A model generated the notes under the pieces. That model made no database searches, had not been told where the DNA came from, and saw only the letters and a list, made by a program, of their open reading frames with translations. Both the position numbers and the translations under genes were made by a program. A stretch of 64,000 nucleotides of DNA, taken from contig JAJFGB010000010.1 in assembly GCA_021776335.1 (NCBI GenBank), positions 186,001 to 250,000 on the forward strand, in the 5' to 3' direction. Shown here piece by piece: positions 36,015 through 46,002 of the stretch; the first letter of the stretch is position 1, and every line of letters starts with the position of its first letter. Source of the stretch: Hyphococcus sp. GTDB lineage: Bacteria; Pseudomonadota; Alphaproteobacteria; Caulobacterales; Parvularculaceae.

Positions 36015-39000
36015 TTCTCCTGGGTCTCCGACGAAAGCTCAGTATCGTTGTTCGTGGCGCCTTCGATATTCGTGCGCCCAGGCTGCATAAACCCGCGCAA
36101 AATACCAGGCGTCAACGCTGAAAGCGGGTTCACAAATACGGTCGGCGCGGCGGCGTCGCCGGTGACCGAATAAGAAAGCGCGACAATCCCTTCGCCTTTT
36201 TTTCCAACGAGGATGTCGCCAATAATTGGCGCATTTCCGAGTACGGAATTCAACTGATAGATCGGCGCCACGGCGCCAACGAGGCTGATTTCACCCCCCG
36301 GTCCAAGCGCCATAGCGCCCTCGGCGGTGATACCGACCGACGGACCGGTGGCGCGCATTTTGTTGACTGATAACACTTTGTCAGCGAAATCGAATTCTCC
36401 ATAGGCGTAATTCAAATTGATACCTTCGCCATTGAGAAGGTTTGTGAGGCCGTCAAGCGACCCCGCTGAAAATATACGCGCAAGCAGCGGCGCCTCGACA
36501 ACCTGGAGGTCGCGCGCTTCCAGCAACCCGGAAAACCCCTTTTCACCAGCTGGCGGCAAATTGAACTGCAACGACCCATCACCACCGCTAACGGATGTCA
36601 CGTCAAACACACCTGCCAGGAGATCGCCGATTGCGCCCGATCTCGCATTGATTACGCGTTGCGGCTCACCGTCGTCAGCGCCCGTGTGCGTCATCGATAC
36701 AGTCAATGGCGCACCCGTCTTGTCAAAGGCGGAAAAATCAAGCGCCTGTAGTTGTTTGGCGTCACGCCGCAGATCCAGCGCCGCGCCACGATACTCAACG
36801 CGCCTACGCATCAACATGCGATCGACGCGAGCGCTAAGCGATATGCCATGGCCCCAGTCAAACGCTGCATCACTGCTGGTTGCACCAGACCCGCCGACAA
36901 CCTGCTCGACCATCGCAGCCCCGTTCAAGAAGTCGCCAATTGCTGTGAGGGCTAAAGCGCCAGACGCCTCGCGTACTGCTTTTATGGATAAATCGGCAGC
37001 ATCAGCCAAATAAAACCGCGTCAGGTCCACAGATTGCAGACTGCCTCCCTGCGTGAATGCCAGTTTGCCGTCTATTTCAATGCCGCCACCGAGAATACTG
37101 AGTTTATCAATTGATATGGCGTCAGATGAGAAAGATATTTGAATGTCGCCGTCAGCAGGAATATCGGCAGGCTTGCGCCACCCAAGCGCGTCGACTGTCA
37201 GTGCTGCGCCCGAAAAATCTGCTTCGATGTTAAGCGTTTCAACAGCGCCGAGCTCGCCGGTGGCATGCGCTAAAAACGCGATCGGTCCGCGCAGCAATTG
37301 ACGCGATGGAATGCCAAATAAATCACCCGTGGAAGAATCGATAACCCCAGCAACTGTTATTTTCGACGGGCCATCCTGGTCAAAAAATTTCTTGTTCCAG
37401 ATAATATTGATTGGCGCATCGGCCAGTTGCGCATCGGCATTGACCGTCATGTCGCGTGCGCGCAGATCGATTGTCCCTTTTGCGTTAGACAGCTCTACAT
37501 CGCCGACCAGGTCAGTGACGGACATATTTTCAAATGTTGCTGTCCCATTGTAGCGATATTCGTCGGCCGGCGCGTCGCGCTTGTTTGGCCGCATAATTTC
37601 CATTTTAACGCGCGCGTCGCCGGTGAATTGTTCCGGTGAAAGTTGAGTCTTCGAAAGCAGCGCCAATGGTTCCTGATCAATGAGGCTGAGAAGAACTTCA
37701 GATTTCCCAACGGCGGTAAACCGAATATAGGTAGGCTGCCATTTCGGCATAAATTCCGGAAATTCGACTTCGCCATTACTGATTACTGCGTCGCCAACAC
37801 GGGCGTGCGGGGCAATTAGAGAAAAACTATTGCCGCGCACTATGCCGCTGCCAGCCGCGTCGGTGAGCGGCGTCATCGCTTTAACGAAATAGGCGGTTAC
37901 GTTTCTTACATCAAAGGTCAGCGCCATCGCCTCATCGGGCATTCCCTCGCCTTCGCTTACGGCGCCGGGCGGCAAATCCATTGTGAAGCTAATATTCTCG
38001 ATGGTCGCTGCTTCGACACGATCTTCAATCCAGTCGCGTGCGCCCATCGCAACACCAAACGGCCAGATCTTCATCAAACGATGTGGATCCATCGCGCCGC
38101 CCAGCCGCATATCCGCGATAACGCCAGGCGACAGTTTTGCGCCGCCATCGCCGCCCTCTGGAAAGATAAACGCCAAACTGCCATTGGCGCTTACGTCAAG
38201 AAAATTAGACTTTATGGAACTGAAACTGAGGCGCTTTTCCTCCACTTGATAACCGCCGATTAGCGCCAATCCGTCCACGGCAAGTGGCTCCGGCAACAAA
38301 TCCGCTGCGGCGATCACAAGGTTTTGCGTATACAAGTCAAATACGACGCTCTCTGGCTCGCGAATATCGTCTCCAAATGAAACCGCCACCGACCCATTAA
38401 TTTCGCCGCTGCTGCCGCCCGCATCGAACGCAAATCGGTCAATGGAAAACTCGTTCCGCTCTGGATCAAATTGCGTTTCCCACTCAAGAAACGCAATCGG
38501 CGCAGCGAGATCGCCCAAATTCAGCACGCCCTCACCAACGCGCGCAGAAAAGCTTGATCCCAAAACATCGCCGGCAGTTGAAAAGGAAATGACCGCTTTA
38601 CCGGTCACTGGCGCATCAAGAATATCAGCGCTTTTTCCATATAGTGTTGTCAGTATGTCCCCAATGGGAAAATTCGAGCCGTCAATGGCAACCGAAACGA
38701 TACCGCTGTCATCAATATATTGAGCATTGGCACTCAAGGTCGCACGTGCGCCGCCTATATCGAGGGAACCGTCAAGCATACCGGCCAGACCGCCTTCGTC
38801 GCGCTTTAACGCAATGTTGGCGGCCGGCGCAATCCAAGAGCGACCGGATACGCTGTCCACAAAAGTAATCTGCGCATTTGCAATGTCGGCGCTCTCAAAT
38901 GCGCTTTTCAGAATTTGCCGGTCGAAGACCGGTGAAACAGCGGCAAAAAAAGAATGCCGCTGACGCTGAACCGGCGGCAGTTCTACATTCAGTTTCTCAT

Positions 39001-39394
39001 TTCTCACGATACGGAATTTTGCGCCCAGGGCGGTGATCGTTTTCGGGCCGGTTTTGCCAGAAAAGATGTCACCGAAATCGAACACAAATGACATATCAGC
39101 CGCACTCGCAGCTTCGTCGTCGGCGGCGTCCGATATTGCAAGGCCTGAAAGAGTAACAACGACTTCGCTACGCTTGTCGGTTCGACCAAGCGCGACGCCG
39201 CCTATCGTCACGGCGTAACCAACTGGCAGTTGACGTTCAATTGCGATTTCAGCGCTGGATTTGAAAACATTCAGCGACATCGGGCCGCTGTCCAGCCGCC
39301 AATACAGAAATGCCGTCGCGGCGCCAGCAACGCCGATCAGAATTGCTATGACCTCAAACAAGATGAGAGCTGTTTTCGCCGCGCGCTTGTTCAT
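36011..39394 (-). CDS. Giant AsmA/YhdP-like membrane-anchored protein (DUF3971)
   Basis: 1127 residues: one N-terminal transmembrane helix ([24 protein letters not shown]), then a very long beta-rich periplasmic region of repeated sheet segments, with a C-terminal AsmA-like domain ([35 protein letters not shown] ... [34 protein letters not shown]). Such proteins (YhdP, TamB, AsmA) are thought to carry phospholipids from inner to outer membrane along a hydrophobic groove. It stands alone; the 259-bp upstream gap to bcp shows no clear motif. Confidence 0.85.
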   Translation of the reverse strand: MNKRAAKTALILFEVIAILIGVAGAATAFLYWRLDSGPMSLNVFKSSAEIAIERQLPVGYAVTIGGVALGRTDKRSEVVVTLSGLAISDAADDEAASAADMSFVFDFGDIFSGKTGPKTITALGAKFRIVRNEKLNVELPPVQRQRHSFFAAVSPVFDRQILKSAFESADIANAQITFVDSVSGRSWIAPAANIALKRDEGGLAGMLDGSLDIGGARATLSANAQYIDDSGIVSVAIDGSNFPIGDILTTLYGKSADILDAPVTGKAVISFSTAGDVLGSSFSARVGEGVLNLGDLAAPIAFLEWETQFDPERNEFSIDRFAFDAGGSSGEINGSVAVSFGDDIREPESVVFDLYTQNLVIAAADLLPEPLAVDGLALIGGYQVEEKRLSFSSIKSNFLDVSANGSLAFIFPEGGDGGAKLSPGVIADMRLGGAMDPHRLMKIWPFGVAMGARDWIEDRVEAATIENISFTMDLPPGAVSEGEGMPDEAMALTFDVRNVTAYFVKAMTPLTDAAGSGIVRGNSFSLIAPHARVGDAVISNGEVEFPEFMPKWQPTYIRFTAVGKSEVLLSLIDQEPLALLSKTQLSPEQFTGDARVKMEIMRPNKRDAPADEYRYNGTATFENMSVTDLVGDVELSNAKGTIDLRARDMTVNADAQLADAPINIIWNKKFFDQDGPSKITVAGVIDSSTGDLFGIPSRQLLRGPIAFLAHATGELGAVETLNIEADFSGAALTVDALGWRKPADIPADGDIQISFSSDAISIDKLSILGGGIEIDGKLAFTQGGSLQSVDLTRFYLADAADLSIKAVREASGALALTAIGDFLNGAAMVEQVVGGSGATSSDAAFDWGHGISLSARVDRMLMRRRVEYRGAALDLRRDAKQLQALDFSAFDKTGAPLTVSMTHTGADDGEPQRVINARSGAIGDLLAGVFDVTSVSGGDGSLQFNLPPAGEKGFSGLLEARDLQVVEAPLLARIFSAGSLDGLTNLLNGEGINLNYAYGEFDFADKVLSVNKMRATGPSVGITAEGAMALGPGGEISLVGAVAPIYQLNSVLGNAPIIGDILVGKKGEGIVALSYSVTGDAAAPTVFVNPLSALTPGILRGFMQPGRTNIEGATNNDTELSSETQEN

Positions 39395-39653
39395 GCCGCC
39401 GCCAACCGCCGTATCTACCCAACTACCAATTAAACGCCCCCGCCCCGGCAGACGCTCACAACTCTACGGGTACCGATCATTCGCCTCCGCCGCAAGGGAA
39501 GATTGAAAAACCGAGCCGAACTGGCGGCCTGAGACCGAATTCCTTCTCTACCCGCCACACCTATCACGCGCATTTCAACACTACCTAACTAGCCATCGGC
39601 AAATTGCGCGATAGAGTGCGCCGCGTTTATCGGAAAAAGGTTAGGAAAAGATC

Positions 39654-40124
39654 ATGGCGACAAAAGGTGAGCCTGGCTCGAAGGCGCCAGCCTTTTCGCT
39701 CGAAATGGATGATGGGGAGCGCCTTAGCCTGAAGGACCTGAGGGGCAAAAAGGTCGTTCTGTATTTCTATCCCAAAGACGATACACCCGGCTGCACCAAG
39801 GAAGCGGTAGCTTTTTCCGGCGATCTGGCAAAGTTCAACCGGGCCGGCGCGATCATTCTCGGCGTTTCCAAAGACGGCGCCGCCAAGCACCAGAAATTCA
39901 AAAAAAAGCACAATCTGAAAATCCGACTTGGCGCCGACGAGGACGGCAAAGTCGTAGAAAAATACGGCGTCTGGGTCGAAAAAAACATGTATGGTCGGAA
40001 ATATATGGGCATTGAGCGGGCGACCTTTCTCATCGATGAAAAAGGGGTCCTCCGGCAGGTTTGGCGCAAGGTGAAAGTGGCCGGACACGCCGCCGATGTA
40101 CTCGAGGCAGTGAAATCCCTTTGA
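39654..40124 (+). CDS. bcp: Thioredoxin-fold peroxiredoxin, Bcp/PrxQ type with a single cysteine
   Basis: 156 residues. The peroxidatic cysteine is Cys47 in YPKDDTPGCTKEAVAF, with the catalytic Thr/Arg pattern of peroxiredoxins. Most Bcp proteins have a resolving cysteine five residues later (CTKEAC); here it is Val, and no other cysteine occurs in the protein, so it must work as a 1-Cys enzyme with an outside reductant. It reduces hydroperoxides. Its stop overlaps the probable TTG start of the DUF455 gene. Confidence 0.93.
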   Translation: MATKGEPGSKAPAFSLEMDDGERLSLKDLRGKKVVLYFYPKDDTPGCTKEAVAFSGDLAKFNRAGAIILGVSKDGAAKHQKFKKKHNLKIRLGADEDGKVVEKYGVWVEKNMYGRKYMGIERATFLIDEKGVLRQVWRKVKVAGHAADVLEAVKSL

Positions 40125-40936
40125 GCGCGCGCGTTGACACGTTGCTGGAGGCCGCATTCCAGGTCCTTGAGGCCAGCGAACCCTGGGAAAAAACAGCTGC
40201 AGCGCAAAATGCCGTCACCTTGCTCACGACAGAGGCGCCACTCGGCCAAATCGAGGAATATGCGGCGCCGGACCAGCCGGGGCGGCCTCAGCGCCCGACG
40301 CTCGTGCCCCCGACAGATGTGCCGCGGCGGCGGCTCAGCTCGATAGAAGGCAGAGCCGCACTTCTTCACGCCATCAGCCATATCGAGTTCAATGCGATCA
40401 ATCTGGCTTTCGATATGGCCCTCCGGTTCGCTGGCGCGGTCGACACCCTGGGGCTCGACACAAGGAGCTTCGTTGCTGACTGGATCACGGTGGGATCAGA
40501 GGAAGCGCGCCATTTTGACTTGATCAGAGGTCGCCTCGAAGCGCTGGGGCGCGAATATGGTGACTTCCCCGCTCATGAGGGCCTCTGGGAAGCAGCGCAC
40601 AAAACCCGTCACAGCCTCGCTGCGCGCCTAGTCGGTGCGCCACTCATTTTGGAGGCGAGAGGACTTGACGTCACGCCGGGGATGATCAAAAGGCTCATCG
40701 GAGCGGGCGACCACGAGAGCGCCGCTGCGCTGCAAATTATCTATGACGACGAGATAGGCCATGTAGCCTGTGGAAAACGCTGGTTTCACGAAGTTTGCAA
40801 TGGTCAGAGAGTGGACCCTGAAGAGACATTTCTCATGCTTAAGGAAAGATATTTCCCCGGCGTGCTAAAACCGCCCTTTAACCATGAAGCGCGACGCATG
40901 GCGGGTTTGCCAAGGCTGTATTATGAACCAAATTGA
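40121..40936 (+). CDS. DUF455 ferritin-like protein
   Basis: About 271 residues. The conserved metal-binding helices are visible: ALLHAISHIEFNAINLAFD, GSEEARHFDLIRGRLEALG and QIIYDDEIGHVACGKRWFHEVC, giving Glu and His ligands as in ferritin-like (MiaE-related) proteins. Function unproven; a diiron enzyme is likely. The TTG at 40121 overlaps the bcp stop (TTGA), suggesting coupling and an oxidative-stress context. An alternative in-frame start lies 60 bases upstream inside bcp. Confidence 0.82.
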   Translation: MSARVDTLLEAAFQVLEASEPWEKTAAAQNAVTLLTTEAPLGQIEEYAAPDQPGRPQRPTLVPPTDVPRRRLSSIEGRAALLHAISHIEFNAINLAFDMALRFAGAVDTLGLDTRSFVADWITVGSEEARHFDLIRGRLEALGREYGDFPAHEGLWEAAHKTRHSLAARLVGAPLILEARGLDVTPGMIKRLIGAGDHESAAALQIIYDDEIGHVACGKRWFHEVCNGQRVDPEETFLMLKERYFPGVLKPPFNHEARRMAGLPRLYYEPN

Positions 40937-41090
40937 AACAAATAACGCCCTAGGGTCGAATGATGTCTTTGGAATGTCAGAAAATGGCGTTACACCATCA
41001 CATAATTGTTGCGTAATGAGCGAATTTGGGCTGCAATATATTAAGGGGTGGCGGCGCATAAATGTCGTGTGTTCAAGGGGCGTTTGTTAG

Positions 41091-42407
41091 ATGAGCCGTC
41101 GTTCCGGCAAATTAAGGCGCGTACTCAGTCGTTTCTTTAAAGAACGGCAGATTTACCACCGCAGCGACGGTGTTGTTCACTTCATTTCAATGTCCTCGAA
41201 AACCCAGATCGCCCTTTCCATCGTGATTGGCGCGGCTCTTCTATGGGTTGCCTATTCATCGGTTAACGTTGTTTTCAAAGAACAAATCATTGTCGCGAAG
41301 GAACGCGACAGCCGGATCATGGAAACCACCTATTCCAAACGGCTCCATGACGCGCAGCGCGCCTATGACGACGTCAGTTCGTTGAACCAGATCATCCAGC
41401 AGAATTTCGATGAAACGATGGTCGATATCTCGACCCGCCATCAGATGCTCCGCAACATGGTCGAGCGCAAATCCACGATTGATCAGGGCTTAGATGCGCT
41501 TGCTGCCGGACTGGCTGAGGCTGGCGACCCGAACGGCCAAAAGCCGACCAATGGCAATCGCGTGATGGTCGATATCGCGCCGGGCGAGCCAACGCCACGC
41601 CAATCCCGGTTGTCGGTCATTCGCAAAGCGGCTGAATCGATGCCGCAAGATCCAGCGGGTTCAGAATCTGGCGGCACATCTGGCGGCGCCATCGACCTCA
41701 TGGAAAAAGCTGAAACTGATCTCTTTGTCGAGCAAATGCTGCTGTTGGCCGCTGTTGAAGAAAAAGCCAACGCCGAGCGCAACCACCTAAAGCTGGTCCT
41801 CACCAGCACCGGCGCGCCGGTTGACGCCCTTTTGACGCCAGCCAAGATCTCAAATCTGGTCCTCGCCCAAGGCGGCCCATTCATCGACGCTGCCAATATG
41901 AGCGGCACGTCATCGGAGTTTTTTCATCACGCCAACCGTACCGCCGCAGCGGTTGACGAACTGGAAGCCATGCATGCGGTGATCAAATACGTACCGCTGT
42001 CGTCGCCATTGACCGTCAGCCGCCGCTTCACGAGCGGATACGGCGTGCGCCGCGACCCGATCAATGGCCGCCATTCCAGCCATCACGGCATCGACTTTGC
42101 GGCGCCATGGGCGTCCCCGGTGACAGCGACCGCGGCCGGCGTCGTAAAATTAGCCGGCAATCGAGGCGGAGGATTTGGGCGCATGGTCGAAATTGACCAT
42201 GGAAACGGTTTCATCACGCGCTATGCGCATATGAGCCGAATTTCAGTTAAGGCGGGACAGAAGGTAAATCTTCACGATAAAGTGGGAGAACTGGGCAACA
42301 GCGGCCGATCAACGGGTCCTCATGTCCACTATGAGATCCTCTTCAGGGGAAAGCCCCTTAATCCGCGTCGGTTCATTGAGGCAGGTAGATATGTTTTCGA
42401 AAGCTAA
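41091..42407 (+). CDS. M23-family metallopeptidase (LytM) with membrane anchor
   Basis: 438 residues: cytoplasmic basic N-terminus, one transmembrane helix (TQIALSIVIGAALLWVAYSSVNVVF), a periplasmic coiled coil (roughly residues 65-130) and a C-terminal M23 domain with H331-x3-D335, RYAHMS and H411-V-H413, all zinc and catalytic positions present. It should cleave peptidoglycan cross-links. The stop codon overlaps the bactofilin gene by 17 bases. In Hyphomonas a membrane-anchored M23 endopeptidase (LmdC) is encoded next to bactofilin BacA and acts with it in cell shape; this pair looks like the counterpart. The 154 bp upstream hold nothing clear. Confidence 0.92.
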   Translation: MSRRSGKLRRVLSRFFKERQIYHRSDGVVHFISMSSKTQIALSIVIGAALLWVAYSSVNVVFKEQIIVAKERDSRIMETTYSKRLHDAQRAYDDVSSLNQIIQQNFDETMVDISTRHQMLRNMVERKSTIDQGLDALAAGLAEAGDPNGQKPTNGNRVMVDIAPGEPTPRQSRLSVIRKAAESMPQDPAGSESGGTSGGAIDLMEKAETDLFVEQMLLLAAVEEKANAERNHLKLVLTSTGAPVDALLTPAKISNLVLAQGGPFIDAANMSGTSSEFFHHANRTAAAVDELEAMHAVIKYVPLSSPLTVSRRFTSGYGVRRDPINGRHSSHHGIDFAAPWASPVTATAAGVVKLAGNRGGGFGRMVEIDHGNGFITRYAHMSRISVKAGQKVNLHDKVGELGNSGRSTGPHVHYEILFRGKPLNPRRFIEAGRYVFES

Positions 42408-43008
42408 ATCCAACAGCAAGTCAGATGACACAAAAAAACAGAGTGGCGCTCAGCATGAGACGCCTGCCGCGCAATCCAAAGCGCAACAACAACAATCCAA
42501 CAAAAGGGCGAATTCAATGAAGTCTGCCGGCGTTCCATCGATTATTTCCACTGATGTTGTAATGCGCGGCAACATTAATTCAGCCGGCGAAATCCAGTTC
42601 GATGGATCGCTCGAAGGCGACATCAAGGCAGGCTCGCTGATTATCGGCGAAAAAGCTGCCGTCAAAGGCGAGGTTGTCTGCGAAACCGTGACGGTGCGCG
42701 GCCGCGTCGAAGGCGGCATTCGCGCCAAGTCAGTTTCTCTAGCCGCAACATCTCAAATTCTCGGTGATATTCTACACAGCTCACTCTCTGTAGAAACCGG
42801 TGCGCATTTCGAAGGAAATTGTCGGCACTCCGATGATCCTCTTTCCGATTCATCGGCCAAAGATTTTCGCCGGTCGCGCCCGTCTTCTCCGAATGCTGGC
42901 GCCCGCCCAACTGGCGCCGCCAGCGACGAAGGCTTGAACGGCGACCATGGATCGACAAAGAAAGACGCGCCTTCATTCTTAAGCCAGGGTCGCTCACCCC
43001 TGCGCTAA
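42391..43008 (+). CDS. Bactofilin
   Basis: 205 residues. The central bactofilin (DUF583) beta-helix runs about residues 50-150: IISTDVVMRGNINSAGEIQFDGSLEGDI, SLIIGEKAAVKGEVVCETVTVRGRVEGGI and so on, a repeated six-residue pattern. Tails are polar and disordered, with a Gln/Ser-rich N-terminus. Bactofilins polymerise without nucleotide at the membrane and place cell-wall enzymes; the upstream M23 peptidase is the likely client. The ATG at 42391 follows GAGGCAGG and overlaps the peptidase gene. A strong terminator follows. Confidence 0.92.
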   Translation: MFSKAKSNSKSDDTKKQSGAQHETPAAQSKAQQQQSNKRANSMKSAGVPSIISTDVVMRGNINSAGEIQFDGSLEGDIKAGSLIIGEKAAVKGEVVCETVTVRGRVEGGIRAKSVSLAATSQILGDILHSSLSVETGAHFEGNCRHSDDPLSDSSAKDFRRSRPSSPNAGARPTGAASDEGLNGDHGSTKKDAPSFLSQGRSPLR

Positions 43009-43033
43009 AGCGCGTTGATATGATGATCGATAA

Positions 43034-43064
43034 AAAAAGGCCGCGCATTTTGCGCGGCCTTTTT
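43034..43064. terminator. Bidirectional terminator between bactofilin and the next gene
   Basis: Stem AAAAAGGCCGCGC (43034-43046) and GCGCGGCCTTTTT (43052-43064) with a 5-base loop. A-tract and T-tract on both sides let it serve the plus-strand bactofilin and the minus-strand gene that ends at 43085. Confidence 0.9.
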
Positions 43065-43084
43065 ATTCCACATGCTGAAAGGCT

Positions 43085-43564
43085 CTAGCGACCACGCATC
43101 CCGGAAAGGCCAGAGATCGTCGTCAGCAATCCGAAGCCGGCAGCAAGATAGGCGCCCCACTGAACGCCCGCTAATCCTGCGTCCGTATTCATCATCGTCA
43201 GCATGAAAAAGCCCATACCGCCCAGTCCGGCAAGCCCCGCAGCGATGGTCGCCACACTCGTCAGTCGACCAACAAAAGGGATCAATCCGACAATGCCAGC
43301 CGCAGCGGCCGCAACCGCAAGCAACGCCGCCCACGTTATAGCGCTACCAGCCTTGGTTGAATCGTCGATTTGACCGTCTGAAGCACAGTCTTCACCGATC
43401 GGCGTCTTCATTTCCCGCAAACACTCAACTGCGTTGCCAATGAAATAGTCGCCCGTCACAACAGAAATGCTCTCTCCCCGCACCGAGTCCGTCGTCTCAA
43501 CCGAAAACATCGGCCCAAAATAGATTGCCGCAACAAAAGCCAGCGGCAGCAAGATTCGGATCAT
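43085..43564 (-). CDS. Unknown multi-pass membrane protein
   Basis: 159 residues, unrecognised. An N-terminal signal-like helix (RILLPLAFVAAIYFGPMF), a ~50-residue polar loop with two cysteines (ECLREMKTPIGEDC) that could form a disulfide in the periplasm, then three hydrophobic helices (ITWAALLAVAAAAAGIVGLIPF, VATIAAGLAGLGGMGFFMLTM, GAYLAAGFGLLTTIS). The 255 bp upstream, before the nitrilase gene, show no gene or clear site. Confidence 0.65.
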   Translation of the reverse strand: MIRILLPLAFVAAIYFGPMFSVETTDSVRGESISVVTGDYFIGNAVECLREMKTPIGEDCASDGQIDDSTKAGSAITWAALLAVAAAAAGIVGLIPFVGRLTSVATIAAGLAGLGGMGFFMLTMMNTDAGLAGVQWGAYLAAGFGLLTTISGLSGMRGR

Positions 43565-43819
43565 AAGATCCCCCCGTATTTTCCCTACTACAGAAGACGT
43601 CAGTTTACCCTTTGTTAAGGATCAAGCCAACCCGCCAGGAATCGCCAAAATCAATAGGGTTGCGGCGATTGGACAAGCCAAACAGCTGAACTGGCAGGCA
43701 AGAAAATCACCGATGATCAATTTTCGGCGTGTAGTCATGCCGGGTGCTGGAGCCTATAGGCGCATACGGGCTATATATCTTAGCTCTACGCCCCACATCC
43801 AACTGAGCACAAAACGAAA

Positions 43820-44806
43820 ATGACCAATAAATCGACATTCAAAATGGCCGCCATTCAGGCCGCTCCCGTACTTTTTGACAAATCAGCCTCAACACAAAAA
43901 GCCTGCGATCTTATCGCGGCTGCCGGCGCCAAAGGCGCGGACATCGCGGCATTTGGTGAAAGCTGGCTTCCCGGATATCCGTTTTGGGTGGACGGCCCGG
44001 TCATCGATCTCACCTGGGAAGCGAGCGCCGTATATCTTGAAAACGCTATCGACATTCCGGGGCCGGAAACGCAAGCGCTTTGTAAAGCGGCAGAGGCAGC
44101 AGGTGTTGATGTTGTGATTGGCGTTGCGGAAAAAGACCTTTTCACACAAGGAACCGCATACTGCACCGCGCTAACAATCGGTCGTGAAGGCGTCATTCTC
44201 AATCGTCATCGCAAGTTGAAACCGACCCATGCCGAAAGAATTATCTGGGGCGATGGCGACGCTGCAGGTCTCACGACAAGCAAGCGCGACTACGCCCGCA
44301 TCAGTGCACTCAATTGCTGGGAACATCAAATGATGCTGCCGGGCTATGCGCTTGCTGCACAAGGAACGCAAATTCATGCGGCGCTTTGGCCGGGTTGGGA
44401 AAAATCTCCGCGGGCCGGAGAATATTGCTGGGCGCGACAACATTTATTGTCGCGCGCCTTTGCCAGTCAGGCCGGCGCTTATGTAATTTGCGCTGCAGGC
44501 TTGCGGCTTGAAAAGGATATTCCCGAACGTTGGCGTCCTCTAGGCATCTGGGAGCACACCGGCCATTCAGCGATTATCGATCCGCGGGGAGAAATTATCG
44601 CTGTCGCAGAAAGCGGGGAAGAAATTCTGATCGCAGAAGGCTCGCTTGATATTGTCCGGGCCGCAAAGGCCGCCTGCGATATTGCCGGGCATTATTCACG
44701 GCCTGATATCTTTGAATTGATAATCGACGCGTCGCCGGCGCCGCCGCGCGTACAATTGATCGCAGAATCCGAAGATGCGGAAGATGATCTGGAGCTTGAA
44801 GACTAA
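43820..44806 (+). CDS. Carbon-nitrogen hydrolase, nitrilase type
   Basis: 328 residues. The catalytic triad is visible: Glu in AFGESWLPGYPFWV, Lys in NRHRKLKPTHAERIIWGDGD, and Cys in ISALNCWEHQMMLPGYAL. The surrounding sequence matches true nitrilases more than amidases, so conversion of a nitrile to acid and ammonia is the best guess; substrate unknown. It is convergent with, and 2 bp from, the last gene of the polysaccharide cluster. Confidence 0.88.
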   Translation: MTNKSTFKMAAIQAAPVLFDKSASTQKACDLIAAAGAKGADIAAFGESWLPGYPFWVDGPVIDLTWEASAVYLENAIDIPGPETQALCKAAEAAGVDVVIGVAEKDLFTQGTAYCTALTIGREGVILNRHRKLKPTHAERIIWGDGDAAGLTTSKRDYARISALNCWEHQMMLPGYALAAQGTQIHAALWPGWEKSPRAGEYCWARQHLLSRAFASQAGAYVICAAGLRLEKDIPERWRPLGIWEHTGHSAIIDPRGEIIAVAESGEEILIAEGSLDIVRAAKAACDIAGHYSRPDIFELIIDASPAPPRVQLIAESEDAEDDLELED

Positions 44807-44808
44807 CC

Positions 44809-46002
44809 TTAGAGCCCATCAAGGGCTGTATCGAAGCGCTCAAGACTAATGCCCCAGTCATAACTACCCATGGCGGCGCGGGCGGCGGCGCCAACTTGGC
44901 GGCAGCGCTCCGGCCGCTCCAGCAAATTGATAATTTCCATTGCCATCTCGTCTGCATTTTGCGCGACACAGATGGCGCCGTCATCGCACGCAATGCTTGA
45001 TGCGACTGCAGGTGTTGCAACAACGGGTTTTGCCATTGCCATGGCTTCCAGTACCTTATTTTGAATCCCCCGCGCAACGCGCATCGGCGCAACAATAACT
45101 TTTGCGTGGGTGAGCCATGGGCGCACATCGTCAACACGCCCCGTAACGCTGACCCCGTTGAAGCCGTGAAGCGCTTTAATTTTGCCCACAGGATTGGCGC
45201 CGACAATTGCAAAGCGCGTCCTTGGTACAGCAGCGCGAACTTTTGGCCAGCTCTCATTTATAAATTCAAGAACTGCATCAACATTAGCGCGATAATCCAT
45301 GGCGCCGACAAAGGCGACATCGCAAGGTGTTTTGAAGGGCTCAACCGCAAGCGCCGGGTCAAAGTAGTCACTATCAACACCATTAGACCACCAGCCCACA
45401 TGATTTCGACAGTCTGGACGCCGGTTGAATAAGGCGGCCTCCTGGTCCGTGATCGCAAAACTCACATCGGCCCAGTTGACGATCTGCGTTTCTGCGCGCG
45501 CCAGCGCATCAGCTTCACGCGTGTATAGCCAACCCAGCATCCCGCTCGTTTCCGCCGCATATTGCCGCCATTTTTCAGAATCTGCATCACAAAAATCGAC
45601 AATGCGTTTGCGGCCCGCAACCCGTGCGGCGACATACGGCGCCATGGATGACGAAAACACCATCTCTGCCGCCAGTGGCAGCGTGCGAAGTTGGTTGACC
45701 GCTGCAAGCATCTTCCTGTTGTGGTAATAGCTAAATGTCAGCGGATCGCCCGACGTTAGCGACCGCAGGCTTTTGACGCGCGCGAAACTTGGGCGTAGCC
45801 GAACAAAGGTCGAAGACGCACACAAACTACCGATATAGTCCATATGGCGGAGATCGCGCTGATCATCGACAAAACACGCCAAATGAACACTGAATCGCTC
45901 GGTCAGGTGCTTGAGCAAGCGCCATGATCGAATTTTATCTCCCTTGTCCGGTGGATAGGGGATGCGGTGCGCAAGGAACAATATTTCGGGTTTCGCGATC
46001 AC
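44809..46002 (-). CDS. XrtA/PEP-CTERM-associated glycosyltransferase (TIGR03087-like)
   Basis: About 397 residues, GT-B fold. The N-terminal ILFLAHRIPYPPDKGDKIRSWRLLKHL is the signature of the sugar transferases tied to XrtA exopolysaccharide loci; the C-terminal half has VTGRVDDVRPWLTHAKVIVAPMRVARGIQNKVLEAMAMAKPVVAT. The GTG at 46002 is preferred because it overlaps the FemAB stop (GTGA) and gives the family N-terminus; a longer in-frame start at 46065 overlaps the upstream gene by 67 bases. It is the last gene of the cluster. Confidence 0.87.
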   Translation of the reverse strand: MIAKPEILFLAHRIPYPPDKGDKIRSWRLLKHLTERFSVHLACFVDDQRDLRHMDYIGSLCASSTFVRLRPSFARVKSLRSLTSGDPLTFSYYHNRKMLAAVNQLRTLPLAAEMVFSSSMAPYVAARVAGRKRIVDFCDADSEKWRQYAAETSGMLGWLYTREADALARAETQIVNWADVSFAITDQEAALFNRRPDCRNHVGWWSNGVDSDYFDPALAVEPFKTPCDVAFVGAMDYRANVDAVLEFINESWPKVRAAVPRTRFAIVGANPVGKIKALHGFNGVSVTGRVDDVRPWLTHAKVIVAPMRVARGIQNKVLEAMAMAKPVVATPAVASSIACDDGAICVAQNADEMAMEIINLLERPERCRQVGAAARAAMGSYDWGISLERFDTALDGL

